In this document: positions 32,085 through 43,839 of the stretch, one piece after another
How positions within the stretch are numbered: the stretch's first letter is position 1
Layout of the letters: every line of letters starts with the position of its first letter
Assembly: GCF_025370935.1 (NCBI RefSeq)
Contig: NC_133500.1
Span: 9,958,994 to 10,022,993, forward strand
DNA: 64,000 bases
Source: Choristoneura fumiferana
Lineage: Eukaryota > Arthropoda > Insecta > Lepidoptera > Tortricidae
Reading direction: 5' to 3'
Position numbers and translations under genes: made by a program
Notes under the pieces: generated by a model
What the model was told of the DNA's origin: nothing
The model's database searches: none
Seen by the model: only the letters and a program-made list of their open reading frames with translations

Positions 32085-32205
32085 GTCATCATCATCACCA
32101 TCCTATCAGCCGTAGGTATGACGTCCACTGTTGGATACCTCCTCCATAGACCTCCAGTTTGTTCAGTTGAAAGCGGTTTATATTCACCTTAAAACTGTGG
32201 CTTTA
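32085..32205 (-). mobile_element. RTE-like LINE 3' end
   Basis: CATCATCATCACCATCC then CAGCCGTAGG and GACGTCCACTGTTGGA; complement gives the (GATGATG)n tail and the Q-Q-W-T region with deletions. Confidence 0.6.
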
Positions 32206-32394
32206 ACCAGTAATTGGTATTGGTTAATGTGGCCATTAATATATTTAATTTGATTGTTGTATTGTTTTATTTGTTTTTATTAACACTAGTCTAAGTATTT
32301 GACTTTTATTTCCGAACACCCCATGGATGATGTGTGCCTAAATGTACCGTTCCTACATAAATCCGTTTTTTTTAATTAATAATAATATCTGCCA

Positions 32395-32500
32395 TCTAAT
32401 TCGTGCTATAGCCTGCCCAGCCCATTGCCACTTCAATAAGATAATTACTTAGCTTGGCTATATCGGTGACCCTCGTTCTTCTATGTCAATTACATGCCAC
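32395..32500 (-). mobile_element. RTE coding fragment
   Basis: The complement encodes RRTRVTDIAKL and AMGWAGY, matching the RTE stretch RTKVxDIA-RISKLKWQWAGHI seen intact at 34200-34523. Frameshifts are present. It lies 190 bp beyond the 32085 tail in the same orientation, so both probably belong to one copy. Confidence 0.55.
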
Positions 32501-32765
32501 AAAAGAAATTAAGATTAAATCAGACTCGTTTCACATGTTCTTTTACATACAGTTTCAAAGACCCTTGCTATCTCAATCAATTCAAAACGACTGAAATTCA
32601 ATTAGACCCTCCAAGAATAGACGTAGTTTACGTGATTGGCATACAGACTTAGGTCGGTGCTTGAAATGAATAACGTCATACCAAATTGCACTCGAGCGCT
32701 CGCCGTAATGCATTGTACTAGCTAATATAGAAGCTTAATAATAATAAAGCAGGGAATTATGGAAT

Positions 32766-33075
32766 ACTAGTGTTTACCCGCGGCTGCGCACACGTAAATA
32801 ATCCGTGGGAATTCCCGAAAATTAAATCGTGGTTTTTATTGATGTTACATTAAAAAAAAATGTCAAATTTCATGACTCTAAGCTCAGGGGTTGTTGTTTC
32901 GAGATTTCATCCCTATCCCGTGGGAATATCGGAATAAAAAGTAACCTGTTTTATTCCAGATGTCCAGCTATATCTACATACCAAATTTTACCCAAATCCG
33001 TTCAGCCGTTTCAGCTTGAAGGAGCTGGTAACAAACATACTCACTCACTCACAAACTTTCGTATTTATAATATTA
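32766..33075 (-). mobile_element. LEP1-like Helitron, near full length
   Basis: The plus strand starts ACTAGTGTTTACCCGCGGC, so the complement ends GCCGCGGGTAAACACTAGT. The other end is ACTTTCGTATTTATAATATT, the complement of the AATATTATAAATACGAAAG opening. Internal CCAAATCCGTTCAGCCG and CCCTATCCCGTGGGAATATC are family landmarks. The 109-codon frame across it is a shadow. Confidence 0.75.
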
Positions 33076-33589
33076 CTACAAATATTACAAATATTATCCT
33101 ACGATTAAATACTACAAGAGAAAGGTCTAACAATATCTCGAGATTCGATAGTGAATGAATGAATATCAATTCAAATAAAATTATCAATAGGCAATTTATA
33201 CCATTTGTGATTGTCTAACAAGACGCAAATGCTTTTTTTCTTTTTGTATAGATAAGACAATTATTAGAAACCAATTTCGAGATTTTTTCATATATTCCAC
33301 AATTTTTTTAAATTAGTTATTGGTTGACGACGTCAGAGTTTAATCTAGTTCTGCCCCACCGATGCTTATTTCATAGATTAGATCTGCATGCGTAGGCATC
33401 CAGCATTATTTTATTTTTTATCTGTGGTTAAGTGGTAAACTATCACTGGCTACTGTCAATGTTCGTTGCAAAAAAGAATAACACTCAAGGATCGACACTT
33501 ACCGCCAGTGTCAAAGTGTCTTATGTCAGATTGGGGGTCCAAATAGAATCCCGTAGTATAATAATCCACGCCCACATTGTGAAGAATTC

Positions 33590-33740
33590 TAATCATCACA
33601 GAATAAAGTAAATACAGAATTACAGACATCCAGCTGTCTAAGTACCAAGTTTCATCTAAATCTGTCAAGCCCTTTACCGTGAAGAAGTAATACACGCAAG
33701 TACGTACTCACAAACTTTCGCATGTATAATATTAGTACAA
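33590..33740 (-). mobile_element. LEP1-like Helitron 5' part
   Basis: CAGACATCCAGCTGTCTAAG, CCAAGTTTCATCTAAATCTG and ACTTTCGCATGTATAATATTAG parallel the right half of the 32766-33075 element. Confidence 0.6.
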
Positions 33741-34199
33741 CCATGATCAAGACAAATGGATAGCGTTCTTATCATGCGATAAGCGATAAGTCGTCAATGG
33801 AATCTTAGTTTTGTTTATTCCTGTAACGAATATTTGCGAATTATGAACAAGATCGTGACGCTTACGTGACGTAGACAGACAGGTCACGGTCCGCGCCATG
33901 CGCTAATTAATTGGTTGTGATACTACAATGCTGGAAGCGGTTTGAGCGCAGTTTTACATGATCTTTTTAACGTCACCTGGAAGGGTACAGTATGCTCAGC
34001 AGTAGCAGGAAAGCGGTTACGATGCTCGAAGTGATATATACACATGACTCTATTGCTATGTTCTAAGAGATATTTTAGATAATTTTAAACACTAGAAACG
34101 AACATCCTCTTCTGCTGCTGAATGTACTACTCTCAATTCTAAATACAAATTATACTGAAATAACTAACATTAAGTACCTATATTTCTTTATTCAACTGA

Positions 34200-34542
34200 A
34201 CTGAACGAAAGCTCGAGGATCGAATTCGAAACGAGGAGATCCGACACAGAACTAAAGTCATCGACATAGCTCACCGGATAAGCAAACTGAAGTGGCAGTG
34301 GGCCGGCCATATCAGTCGAAGAACTGATAACCGCTGGGTCAAACGAGTTCTTGAGTGGAGACCGCGAATCGGCAAGCGTGGCGTAGGACGCCCTCAGACT
34401 AGGTGGAGCGATGATCTTCGCAGGTTAGCTGGTAAGAACTGGATGAGACTGGCCGAGGATCGTGCTCAGTGGCGTGCAACTGGAGAGGCCTATGTCCAGC
34501 AGTGGACTAAGATAGGCCGATGATGATGATGATGATGATGAA
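34200..34542 (+). pseudogene. RTE-clade reverse transcriptase C-terminus with (TGA)n tail
   Basis: An open frame of 107 codons (34200-34520, stop 34521-34523) without its own ATG is the best-preserved coding remnant in the window. It reads IRNEEIRHRTKVIDIAHRIS, then KLKWQWAGHISRRTD, GRPQTRWSDDLRRLAG and GEAYVQQWTKIG. These match what I know of the C-terminal end of HmRTE-type endonuclease/reverse-transcriptase proteins of Lepidoptera, downstream of the RT domain. The stop is part of the seven-unit TGA tail. The 5' truncation fits incomplete target-primed reverse transcription. It has no endonuclease or RT catalytic motif, so it cannot mobilise itself. Confidence 0.88.
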
Positions 34543-34984
34543 CGAAAGCTAAACCTATGCTAAAACCGAAATTCATTTAATTAAAAATTGTTAAGATTTT
34601 CATCAATTGATGCCTCAAACAAAAGTACCTACACACTACACAGGTTGTTATTTTTTAAATTTAGCCCCATCTGTTAAAAGTGTTTGAATGTATTTTTGCT
34701 TGCTTTTTAAATAAAGATTAGATAAATTTTCATTTATGAAGAAATGTTTTCATTAAAGTTTGCTATCTCCAGTAAGTATTTAGAATACTTATGCAGCGTG
34801 GGTGGATGAGGAAAATTTTAAATAAGGGGGCCCTTAATTCAAATTCTTAACCAGGAAACTCACACCAGGAAAATGTAGGATAAATCTGTGTCTCAAAAAC
34901 ATAAATATCAAAGTGCCTCTCAGAGTGACAGGCGTTACTTCGTGAATGTCCACACATCTATAAACAAACATTGCGTAAAACATT

Positions 34985-35120
34985 TAGGTAAACTTGGAAG
35001 ATTCCCCACAAAATACAAAATCCTAAATATTATTTCATTGTTTCGCAACAGCTAAGGAACCCTATCTTGGGCGTATCCGACACGCTCTTGACCGGATTCG
35101 AATTTTACGGCGCATCGGTT
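34985..35120 (-). repeat. Dispersed repeat (GTGTCGGACACGC family)
   Basis: AACTTGGAAGATTCC, GGAACCCTATCTTGGGCG and CCGACACGCTCTTGACCGG are the complement of words at 62500-62640. A related scrap is at 36780-36835. Confidence 0.6.
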
Positions 35121-35454
35121 GTTAGACTAATAATAGGACCGTATGTATAAATTAGTAAAAAAATAAATACTAAGCGCCCTCAAGGTCGCTTCCAGAGCAC
35201 GTATACATCCTCAAACAATCCAGCAAGGGTTGCAATTTGCAACCCTCAGGGTTATTAATCCTGGAGCAGCCTCTAGTCAATTTGATTTCGAATTTCTACC
35301 GAGATTACTCCGGCTTAAGCCCAAATGGGTTGAGGGCGAACGAAAGGTCGATATGGAGCTTTCATATGAGACGGGGACATTCAAGATTTAAGACCTAATT
35401 CTGTAAACCACGCTGCTCTTAATAAAATAATTTAATTTATGTAATTTTGTTTAA

Positions 35455-35756
35455 GCCGTGGTGGCCTAGTGGTTTGACCTATCGCCTCTCAAGCAGAGGG
35501 TCGTGGGTTCAAACCCCGGCTCGCACCTCTGAGTTTTTCGATATTCATGTGCGGAATTACATTTGAAATTTACCACGAGTTTTGCGGTGAAGGAAAACAT
35601 CGTGAGGAAACCTGCACAAACCAGCGAAGCAATTCAATGGTGCGTGTGAAGTTCCCAATCCGCACTGGGCCCGCGTGGGAACTATGGCCCAATCTCTCTT
35701 GTTATGAGAGGAGGCCTGTGCCCAGCAGTGGGACGTATATAGGCTGGGATGGATGG
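35455..35756 (+). mobile_element. tRNA-headed SINE, family C, full length
   Basis: The head has an A box TGGCCTAGTGG (35462-35472) and B box GGTTCAAACCC (35506-35516), followed by CACCTCTGAGTTTTTCG. The body contains CGGTGAAGGAAAACATCGTG and TGGGCCCGCGTGGGAAC, and the 3' end GTATATAGGCTGGGATGGA. Other copies: 31773-32050, 56654-56938, and head-only pieces at 21745, 27886 and 45546. The 118-codon minus frame here is a shadow. Confidence 0.9.
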
Positions 35757-35865
35757 AATTTTGTTTAATCAAACTTTCTAATACGCAATAGAGAATGATG
35801 TAGACAAGAAAAGCCGACAATCTTGCCCATTGCGACAATAAAGTTGTACAATTGCGACCACAAAC

Positions 35866-35921
35866 ATGCAAGCCGAGCGAGAGAAGCGAGTGTGTCGCGA
35901 CAGCGGCTAGCAAAGCGCCAA
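35866..35921. repeat. G+C-rich word shared with the 865-bp TIR element
   Basis: GCAAGCCGAGCGAGAGAAGC and GACAGCGGCTAGCAAAGCGCC parallel GCACGAGCCGAGCGAGCG and GGCAGCGGCCGGCGAAGTGCC at 60217-60269. Immediately downstream (35930-36030) is CTCCATTTCCACCAGAGATG, shared in part with 51520-51615. Confidence 0.6.
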
Positions 35922-36642
35922 GCCCAGATTAAGGCTCCATTTCCACCAGAGATGTGCGAGGAATGTGTTTTTCATGAACTAATAGAAACGCTTCATTTAA
36001 CTCGCTTCGCTCCGCTCAACTGAGAGATGTGCTGTGCGTGGATTACACTATTTATCGATCAAATGAGATGGTCATTTAAAGAAGTGGTAATTTAACACTT
36101 CAAAAAGCGTTCCTTTTTTATTGTAATCGTTTCTCATTGTAGTCCTAAACCGCCGAAAGGGCCGCCCTTAGCATAAGTTACTCTACAAGTTGCTCTACCA
36201 TAACATATTGCAGACTATAATACACATCTTAGTTACTGCGTCATTCCCAATCAAGAGCGTTGCACATAGCCTCTCTAATTAGTGAACTATTGAACCCCAC
36301 CTCACTAACACTCCACTCTATCACGTCACACATAGTGCATATTAACCGGTCACGAGCTGAAACTAGACCCTATCAGCTAAGGAATACGGGTTATATATCC
36401 GCTACTCTGATTTGTCTGACGCTGCGTTCCATAGAATTCGTTAGGGCTACATGCCAAGAAAGGCGACTTGTAATTAATTTTTGAAAAAGACTTGCGGTTC
36501 TGTCGAACTTGCTACCGGATAAAAAAGTAAAATTAATTGAGTAGAGTTCCTTCTCCGGAATGCTCTATCTAATATATAGTAAATTAGCTGATTAGATTAA
36601 TACTTATCCCCCGTATTTTTCCCATCCACATCCCTGTATTTT

Positions 36643-36772
36643 TATTAACCCCCGACGCAAAGAGGCAAGTTTGCCCACTATGTGTGTCTGTCTGTAGCAC
36701 CGTAAACCGATTGGAATGCGGTTTTTTTATTTGAAAGCAGTTTTTCTAGCGATGGTTCTTAGACATGTCTTA
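36643..36772 (-). mobile_element. M1 element, truncated
   Basis: TTAACCCCCGACGCAAAGAG opens the complement of the family 3' end; it stops after AGCGATGGTTCTTAGACATG. Confidence 0.75.
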
Positions 36773-37034
36773 TGTAATTTTTAGGGTTTCCGAGCCAAAA
36801 TGACAAAAACGGAACCCTTATAGTTTCGTAAAGTCCCAGTAATCGGTGTCTTACTCTCCACGGCGAAACACAACAGTGCTAGCACAATAAAGAGTTTACA
36901 TACATACATACATAAATACCGTCGAAATTTCAAGAGCATTTATCCCGTAGGATGTATGTCTAATGATATGATGATAAGGTATAATGGTTAAAAAAATTAA
37001 AAAAGAACAGCTAACATATCAAAATCATATCGGC

Positions 37035-37165
37035 ATGGGCAGCGTAGCACGTCCACCAACGAGATAGACGGATGACTTGATTAAAGCCACGGGTTCACGG
37101 TGGATGCAAGCCACTACCAACCGCCGGTGGACGTCTTACAGCTGAATGACGATAATGACGAATGT
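37035..37165 (+). mobile_element. RTE-like LINE 3' end
   Basis: Translation gives GSVARPPTR, stop, TDDLIKATGSRWMQATT: the GRPPTRW-DDL-K-AG-RWM pattern with W changed to a stop. It then skips to the ...RRWTS end and GAATGACGATAATGACGA tail. Confidence 0.65.
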
Positions 37166-37455
37166 ATCGAAATAAAGCCATTGATACAATTTACAGTTCA
37201 ACACGAGATCGTCGTCCGGCCGCCACTGAAAGGAAAAACTTGGTAATCAGATCACGTGGGAGGGTAAAAGACAGGAGGTGCTCTTAATACCATCTGATAC
37301 AATTATTAGACCTTTTTCTTTCCAAGGCCCATTACAAATATACGTCGTTACAACTGGATAGTCGTACAGTGAAGATACGCTTTAATTCATGCTTGCAAAA
37401 CTTGCAAAATTGCTGTTGCAATTTATCCAGAACATTTCATTCAGAAATCCGTACT

Positions 37456-37622
37456 TACTATAATATTATAAATGCGAAAGTGTGTTTGTATGTTTGTGTG
37501 TTTGTCTGTCTCACGCCGTAACGGAGCGACGGATCGACGTGATTTTTAGCATAGAGATAGTTTATGGGAACAGCGCGCGATAACCGAATACCACGCGGGC
37601 GGAGCCGCGGGCAAAAGCTAGT
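37456..37622 (+). mobile_element. Helitron-type non-autonomous element
   Basis: Starts TACTATAATATTATAAATGC and ends GCCGCGGGCAAAAGCTAGT. At 167 bp it is compact and retains both ends. The TTTGT/TGTC runs near the start are typical of the family. Confidence 0.8.
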
Positions 37623-37769
37623 TAATAAATAAAAAAACAGACGGTGTGTTTTATGAAAGAAAACAGTCTTCTTTAACTTTCCCATAAATCATCACATATT
37701 TGTGTCAGTTGGATCTCCGCAAAATAACGCCGGAATCAATCAATTATCTTGACACACATACGTATGCCG

Positions 37770-37905
37770 TACAGTCACCAACAACAATACCTGACAACAA
37801 AGCGTGCACAAATATCTGACACGGCTCTGTATCTAGGGCCGCCGGCCGGCAGGACGCTCGTATACGCACGCTCCGCTGTCGCAAACATTAATGCAGATCA
37901 CTGTA
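37770..37905. mobile_element. MITE family M3
   Basis: TACAGTCACCAACAACAATA on the left aligns with the complement of ATTAATGCAGATCACTGTA on the right, and AAAGCGTGCACAAATATCTG with the CGCACGCTCCGCTG region. TA ends suggest mariner-type mobilisation. Confidence 0.65.
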
Positions 37906-38854
37906 CATTTACACTTCGAACTGGCAGAAGACTAGCATAAAAAAACTCAAGTCAATCCCTACATTACTTTGTGCGTATTACCAACATCAAAGGGGTAAAA
38001 TAAAATTAATCAAAAAAACTTAACGAACCGATTCAAACTAACAAATACCGCGCATACCGACTCTAATTAGCTCCCAACAGGCACTGCATCTGTTAGGTAC
38101 CTACTTCATTATGCACCAAACGGAACATTCCAGTCGAGGGCCGCATGTTTACAAACACCGTAACACGTGGGTATAGATGACCGATTCCACCGAAATGCAC
38201 AATTTGGCTCGCCAATCTAAACAAAATTGTTTAGCGGTCAATGTTTTGGAGCAACAACAGATATTTTTAAGTATTTAAGAGCAAGCTATTTTAGCCCCGC
38301 AGTTTCAATCCCTGTAAGGATTGGTTAGTTACTTTTGCTATTCAAATAAAAAGTACCTGGGCGACCAAGCTTTGCTCGGGCTAAAACTCGATAATATGCG
38401 TTTTCCCAGAGATAAGATAGTTCAACATAGCACAAGAAATCAAACTATAAATTTGTACAATAGCCTACCAAAGACCTTAAGTCTATAAAGTAAGCATTTT
38501 CAAACACCGCCTCAGAGATTTTAATGTTTTAATGTTTATTTGGGTACAAATAAATTCTTTTGAAAATATGTTATTATGATGTCAGTGAATTCATAGATAA
38601 TAATAATTAATGATAAATTTAGTAAACATGTCATGAGCATAGATATAATTGTCCGACACAATGTAAATTGTTAAGGAAATAAATACTGAATAGGTCGATT
38701 TGTTATCCTAAGGTTTTTTAGGAAACTAAAAAAAAACCATTTGCATTGCTTTCGAAGAGATACCTTCTCACTCTTCTTTCTCTGGCTTCATCCCCTCTTA
38801 TATAATTGTAATTATATATTTTGTTTATTTATATAACTGTAATTATATACCTAA
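37906..38854. other. Mostly unassigned
   Basis: At 38352-38440 ACCTGGGCGACCAAGCTTTG and CGTTTTCCCAGAGATAAG match a common lepidopteran repeat from memory, not from another copy here. Otherwise nothing named. Confidence 0.4.
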
Positions 38855-38956
38855 AATCAAAATTTTGCTAAAAGTGGCTCCGAAGCGGTAACGTTTCGTG
38901 TGCTCTGCCTACCCCATTTGGGAATACAGGCGTGATGTTTGTGTGTGTGTGTGTGT
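38855..38956 (+). mobile_element. LINE 3' tail ending in (GT)n
   Basis: AAAAGTGGCTCCGAAGCGG, CGTTTCGTGTGCTCTGCC and GGAATACAGGCGTGATG then eight GT units (38941-38956). The complement of this class is at 27740-27862. Confidence 0.6.
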
Positions 38957-38974
38957 AATTATATATTCGGTTTT

Positions 38975-39125
38975 GAAAAATTACTTTCTGCCAAGTTTCA
39001 TGCGGAGCATTCTTCTCTTGGCAATGATGGTCTTTCCAAAAGTGCTGGTAATATAAAAAAGTTTTTTATAAAAGAATCCTTCGCGGCCAATTTGGAGAAT
39101 AAACGTTTATATTTTAATTCTGATC
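38975..39125 (+). mobile_element. LINE 3' UTR fragment (TTTCTGCCAAGTTTC type)
   Basis: TTTCTGCCAAGTTTCATGCG, CTTGGCAATGATGGTCTTTC and GAGAATAAACG match 57860-58040 in order. The AATAAA is present but the tail repeat is degenerate. Confidence 0.7.
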
Positions 39126-39799
39126 ACTCTATGCGTCCCTACTGCTCGGCACAGGCGTGATCTTCAGTTGTCTAATAAAACTGTTCACTCCATAACACTG
39201 TTATCTACTCGTACACGATAGTGCAGACACGCGAGCTAACGACGGTCGCTCGTCTAAGTCAGACTTGCAAGTCTCGTGTGCATCTAATATGGCGGGATAA
39301 CGGCGACAAAGGAATTTAATATCGCGTACTAACCGCTTTTATGACTGTTTTGTGGCTCCCGTGTAGGGTTACCAATTTGCGGGCAAAAAGCCGAACATTC
39401 CAAAAGAGCTGCGACATGTTTTTCAATTAGGTAAGCAAAAAATCCGGACAAATTGAAAAGTACCCAAACCAAAAACGGTAAATATTAGTTAGTACGAGTA
39501 GGTAGAAAGAGTTTAATTTCCGAAACAATACTCTTTTCAGACTTTTTATTGAACTAACCTAATTTTTTATATTTATAAGAGGGGGCAAACGAGCATGCGG
39601 GTTTATTTATATGTCGCTGTTTATGAATCCCACTGCCTGTATTTATTTTAGACGTGTATTATATGTACGGTATATGCATGTGTTGATGTATTTTTGTTGC
39701 GTTTTAATATTCTGATCTACTGCTGATGCACAACCTGCTGTAATCTAGTCCTTACTTCTTTCTGCAAAAAATGTTGATTGGCAGAAATCGTTTTTAATG

Positions 39800-39905
39800 G
39801 ATAAGGCCGCCGTTTGCTTACCAAGTAATTTTCTCTCTGTGTACCTGTTTTCTGTATCACTTACTATTTGTGGTGTACAATAAAGAGTCACTGTATTGTA
39901 TAATT
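39800..39905 (+). mobile_element. LINE 3' UTR with AATAAAGAGT end
   Basis: GGCCGCCGTTTGCTTACC, CTCTCTGTGTACCTGTTTTC and TGTACAATAAAGAGTCACTG then TATTGTATAA. Same family as 20216 and 52670. Confidence 0.7.
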
Positions 39906-40387
39906 TGGGCTGTGCAGATCAAAAGAACTATCTTTCTCATAGTTATAATTAGTTAAGCACCTTTTTAATCTGTACTCATTGCCAAAAGTAAGGAACAAAA
40001 CAAACATGTAGGCATGAGTAAGTAATCAATCGAAGGGATCCAGTCCGGCCATGTCCGGACAAATGCAGACGTGTGGTAACCCCACTCCCGTGTAGCGACA
40101 GACTTATTGCTCTAGTTAGAACCAGAGATAAGGAGGCGTATGGCTCAGTTTGAACCAATATAATACATGTCCCGTCAAGAGCGCTGGGGCTAAAAGTGGA
40201 GCCGAGTAGGTACTGAAAGTAAACCAAATCGTACGTTCTACACGGCCATAAAATTAATCAAAAACATTTCAGCGGATGATTAAACAAAAAAATATTTTTG
40301 TTAGTTAAGCCGTAACTAAAATACACTGTAAAAACTTGAAAAGGAAGAGCTACGCTTCAGAAATTGGCCCTAATAAAAAGCTCTTAG
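39906..40387. other. Stretch without a recognised feature
   Basis: Nothing named; the 83-codon minus frame at 39976-40227 has no motif. Confidence 0.5.
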
Positions 40388-40475
40388 GGTATGTGGTGCG
40401 CACACAACACGGAATGTCTTGGAGCCAAGTTTGATTCCTGACGCGTTGTTGTATCTTTTCTGGTTTTGCAAAATA
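40388..40475 (+). mobile_element. Degenerate family A tRNA-like head
   Basis: GTATGTGGTGCGCACACAAC, ACGGAATGTCTTGGAGCC, AGTTTGATTCCTGA and TCTTTTCTGGTTTTGC align with the family A head and its TTTTTCTGGTTTTT flank. The B box has decayed from GGTTCGATTCC. Confidence 0.5.
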
Positions 40476-40926
40476 TTAAATTTGCAGAGTCAACTCAGTG
40501 CTGTACCTGCAAAGCATACAGCGTTTTAGCGAATGCATCAATTATCATTACACGTCAATAATAAAAACAAAAAGAGCACGATCAAAGCAATAACTTATCG
40601 AAGCGATACAATGATCTAACGCTCTGTTCGCTTCACTATAACTCTGAATAAAAATAGCGATCTCTATTCCAAAAATAACTAAAAATTCGCTGCCGAAGGG
40701 AATCCCTGAATTCCTAAGACAAACATTTATTCATGACATTAGGTATGAGGTATTCAGACTATTCAGTTGAATTAATTCGTTATAAATTATTCAAATGGTT
40801 TGACCTTAGAGCTTGTTAATCAGGGTTGCCACAAAGCTTAATGGAAGAATATTTAACTAATTCAATTACTAACTAGGGTCTAGAGTTATGATCGCGTTTG
40901 TTCTAAAGTAGTAAATATAGGTACCT

Positions 40927-41012
40927 ACTGAGCGGCAAAAAATGGCCCTTTAATGTATGCAGTAATAGGTAATTTTGTATGGCAGAGTGGGCCAAATTTT
41001 GTGCCGCTGAGT
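40927..41012. mobile_element. 86-bp MITE, family M5
   Basis: ACTGAGCGGCAAAAAATGGC is inverted at the right as GCCAAATTTTGTGCCGCTGA-GT. A second copy is at 49495-49572. Confidence 0.75.
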
Positions 41013-41370
41013 ATATTATGCGGGTTTTATGACACTGTAATAGAAGTTCGGCGGACATGAAAAGATGCACGACTAGCACGATGTGTTAGTGATTTTAGAA
41101 ATCATTGAATCGTGATCCACCGTGAACCATTTTCGTGACATCGCATTGTTTGACAACGGAATTCATAACGAAACATGCTGTGACAAATTTCTACGACAAG
41201 CCAGGAAATAAACGGGGCAACAGTTCAGTCATCAGCACCAATATCTAAATAAATAATAAATAAATAAATCGTTTCTTGGGTCTACATCAGTAAATAACAT
41301 GGTGTTTGAGCCCTCCTAGTAGGTATAACATACCTGTATCAGGAGGTCTCGCTCTTCTATTCATAAAAAA

Positions 41371-41466
41371 CTGACACAACAAAACGTGCATAAATTTCTA
41401 GGGATCGTACGACGTGTCAGATATTTTTTCGCGCTCCGCTGTTGCAGATATTATTGCAGGTGACTG
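41371..41466. mobile_element. M3 MITE remnant
   Basis: CTGACACAACAAAACGTGC and AATTTCTAGGG on the left, CGCTCCGCTGTTGCAGATA and ATTGCAGGTGACTG on the right, in family M3 order; the left terminus is lost. Confidence 0.55.
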
Positions 41467-42471
41467 GAGGCCTAATAAAAAGTAAAAACGGAATTATACG
41501 GACGACAGAGTAAAACCTATAAACCTACGCGCAAAATGGAATCAAACTTCGTTAAGCCAAACAGTTGACACACGCGCAAAGGGGAGGCGCAGTCTGAAAT
41601 ATTCGGCCTTCTCCGTCTGTTGATTTCAGATTTCTATTTTTACTTTTTATTCGATTTGCACTTCTACTTGAGAGTGACAGGTTACGTCACTATGTTGGTT
41701 GGTAGAGAAGTTAACTACCACGCATTCACCCACCGCCCCCTGTTCAAGGTCCGTAAGTATCCGAACTTATATTAACATGTCCGGATTTACTTTTCTCATT
41801 TTTGAATTGTTACCCAGCCAGGATGACCATCGTGGGGTAAACTAATAACTTCCCGCTATTTCTGCGACAACCCTATAGTAAATTGACGATTGTACGGAAT
41901 CTTGTTAACAATATAGGTTCACCCTTCGCTCCATGGGATGGGGCGCATTCATTGTAAATGAGAATTAACTGACATCGTCATTTTGTTGTCGATTGTTTAG
42001 TATCTTTATGTATCTTCACTAACAGTCGACAGATTTGTAAAATGACTCTGAGAATTGAGATATAATTATTGCGGGGATTCTGTTTATCAAAATACCTAAG
42101 TAATTGAGTAATACATGAAATATTTGCGAGCAAATGGAATGATTTGACTAAGACTTTAATGGAACGTTAAACTTTAAATAAGGAAAAACAGCCTATTTTT
42201 TTTTTAATTATACCTTTGAATCCATGGTAAGACAGGCATGTCGCTAGTTATATGTATCGTCGTAATTCCACACTTATTATATAACAGACGCAGCACTTTC
42301 AGGCCGAGCCAATAATTCCAACTTTTGTTATATGTAAATTATATTTAGCAACATATTAAATATTTCAAATTATCCTTTCATTTAAAACTTAGTAGGTACT
42401 CAAGTCCACATAGTCACACACTAAATTGGTCATTTTTTTTACAATTGATTTGGACTTGAGATTGATTTGTT
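41467..42471. other. Stretch without a recognised feature
   Basis: Nothing named. Confidence 0.5.
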
Positions 42472-42618
42472 GAGGACTCCAACAAGATGGAGTGACGACC
42501 TGGTTAAGATCGCGGGATCGCGGTGGATGCGGAAAGCACAAGTCTCGTCTGAGTGGAGAGCCTTGGGGGGGCCTATGTCCAGCAGTGGACGTCTTTCGGC
42601 TGAAATGGTGATGATGAT
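42472..42618 (+). mobile_element. RTE LINE 3' end with (ATG)n tail
   Basis: Translates RTPTRWSDDLVKIAGSRWM then RKAQVSSEWRALGG; a run of seven G shifts the frame just before the usual E-A-Y-V-Q-Q-W, whose DNA (CCTATGTCCAGCAGTGGACG) is intact. Ends GGTGATGATGATA. The 90-codon minus frame opposite is a shadow. Confidence 0.8.
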
Positions 42619-43105
42619 ATTTTGTACTTAGTAAATTACATCGAGACTTATGTACGAACACAGCGTATGTTATTCATGGGCGGCCGGCAGTAATTGCTTA
42701 CAATCAGATGACGTTTGACCCCATTAATATAAAAAACATGTAATATAAAAACTTTCTGAAACTTTAAAATTGATCGAAAAATGTTATACCAAAACTTTGA
42801 CTAAATCTTTTTCAGTCAAAGCTCACCTTCATTATATAATGCATAGTAGACTGTTACACTTAAATAACATACGTTTCTTCAAATATAAAATACACACCAT
42901 TATTTACCAGTTAATTAGATTAGACCTTGACCGAAAAAGCACCTCAGTTTGTTCCCACGTGTTTCCATAAATTAAAAACTAATGCTCCAAAGTCTTCCAA
43001 AGCCACAAATTTTAAATACAAAATAGTTAAACCGTATCTCATTTCATTATGTGTGAATAGTCAAAGCTAATGTAGAGTGTGCGAGAATGCTGAACACCTG
43101 CCAAC

Positions 43106-43839
43106 TAGTGATGTGACGAATCATTAAAAATGTATATCACCGGATACGGATACGAATAGGTTTCTAGATTCATCCCTTACTTAGCCGCACGTGTGGCCGA
43201 GCAAGTGCCAATTATTGCTTCAAAGAGGCCTATTTGCATCATTCCTTTTTTACAGTAAATGCAGTTCTGCTTATAATTACATATCTTCTCCGAGACTAAA
43301 GTCATAAAAAGTATTCATTTGTTTAAAAAAAACATATATGAAGATTCCTAGGTACGGCTTTTTTCTTCCACATAACCTGTATCGAAACGTAATGTGGTCA
43401 TTCTTAGGTAGGTCTGTATATTTTTAACAACATCCCGAAAAATTCTAATAGTGGAAATAAGCCTTTATGAAAACACACCCTTCATTTAAGAGTAAGACAG
43501 CCGGTGAAATTGCTGGCACTTGAGGTATCCCATCTTAGGCCTCTAGGTTGGCAACGCATCTGCAATACCCCTGGTGTTGCAGGTGTCTATGGGCGGTGGT
43601 GATCTCTTACCATCAGGAGACCCACTTGCTCGTTTGCCATCCAGTCGAATAAAAAAAAAAAATTTGGCACAATTAAATCACAAATAAAAGTAATTTCTAT
43701 TCAAATTAACTACTACCTTACTAACTTACCTATTATTAAACTTTTGCGCGTGTACTTAAAGAATACTGATTTGGATATGGATATTACATATTTCCGCTGA
43801 TGCGGACGGATACGTATATCCGGCTCCGGTACATCACTA
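43106..43839. mobile_element. TIR element (GATGTACCGG type) split by family D
   Basis: TAGTGATGT at the left and ACATCACTA at the right are inverted, and each is followed inward by GGATACG/CGTATCC words (CCGGATACGGATACG; GACGGATACGTATATCCGG). The 734-bp length includes the family D insertion at 43491-43662. Confidence 0.45.
43491..43662 (+). mobile_element. Retroposon family D, 5' truncated
   Basis: Starts at AGTAAGACAGCCGGTG, runs through CTCTAGGTTGGCAACGC and ends CAGTCGAATAAAAAAAAAAA. Confidence 0.85.

Noticed and set aside
32829..33158. 109-codon plus frame
   Set aside because: Shadow of a Helitron relic.
35455..35520. tRNA gene on the plus strand
   Set aside because: Head of the repeated SINE family C.
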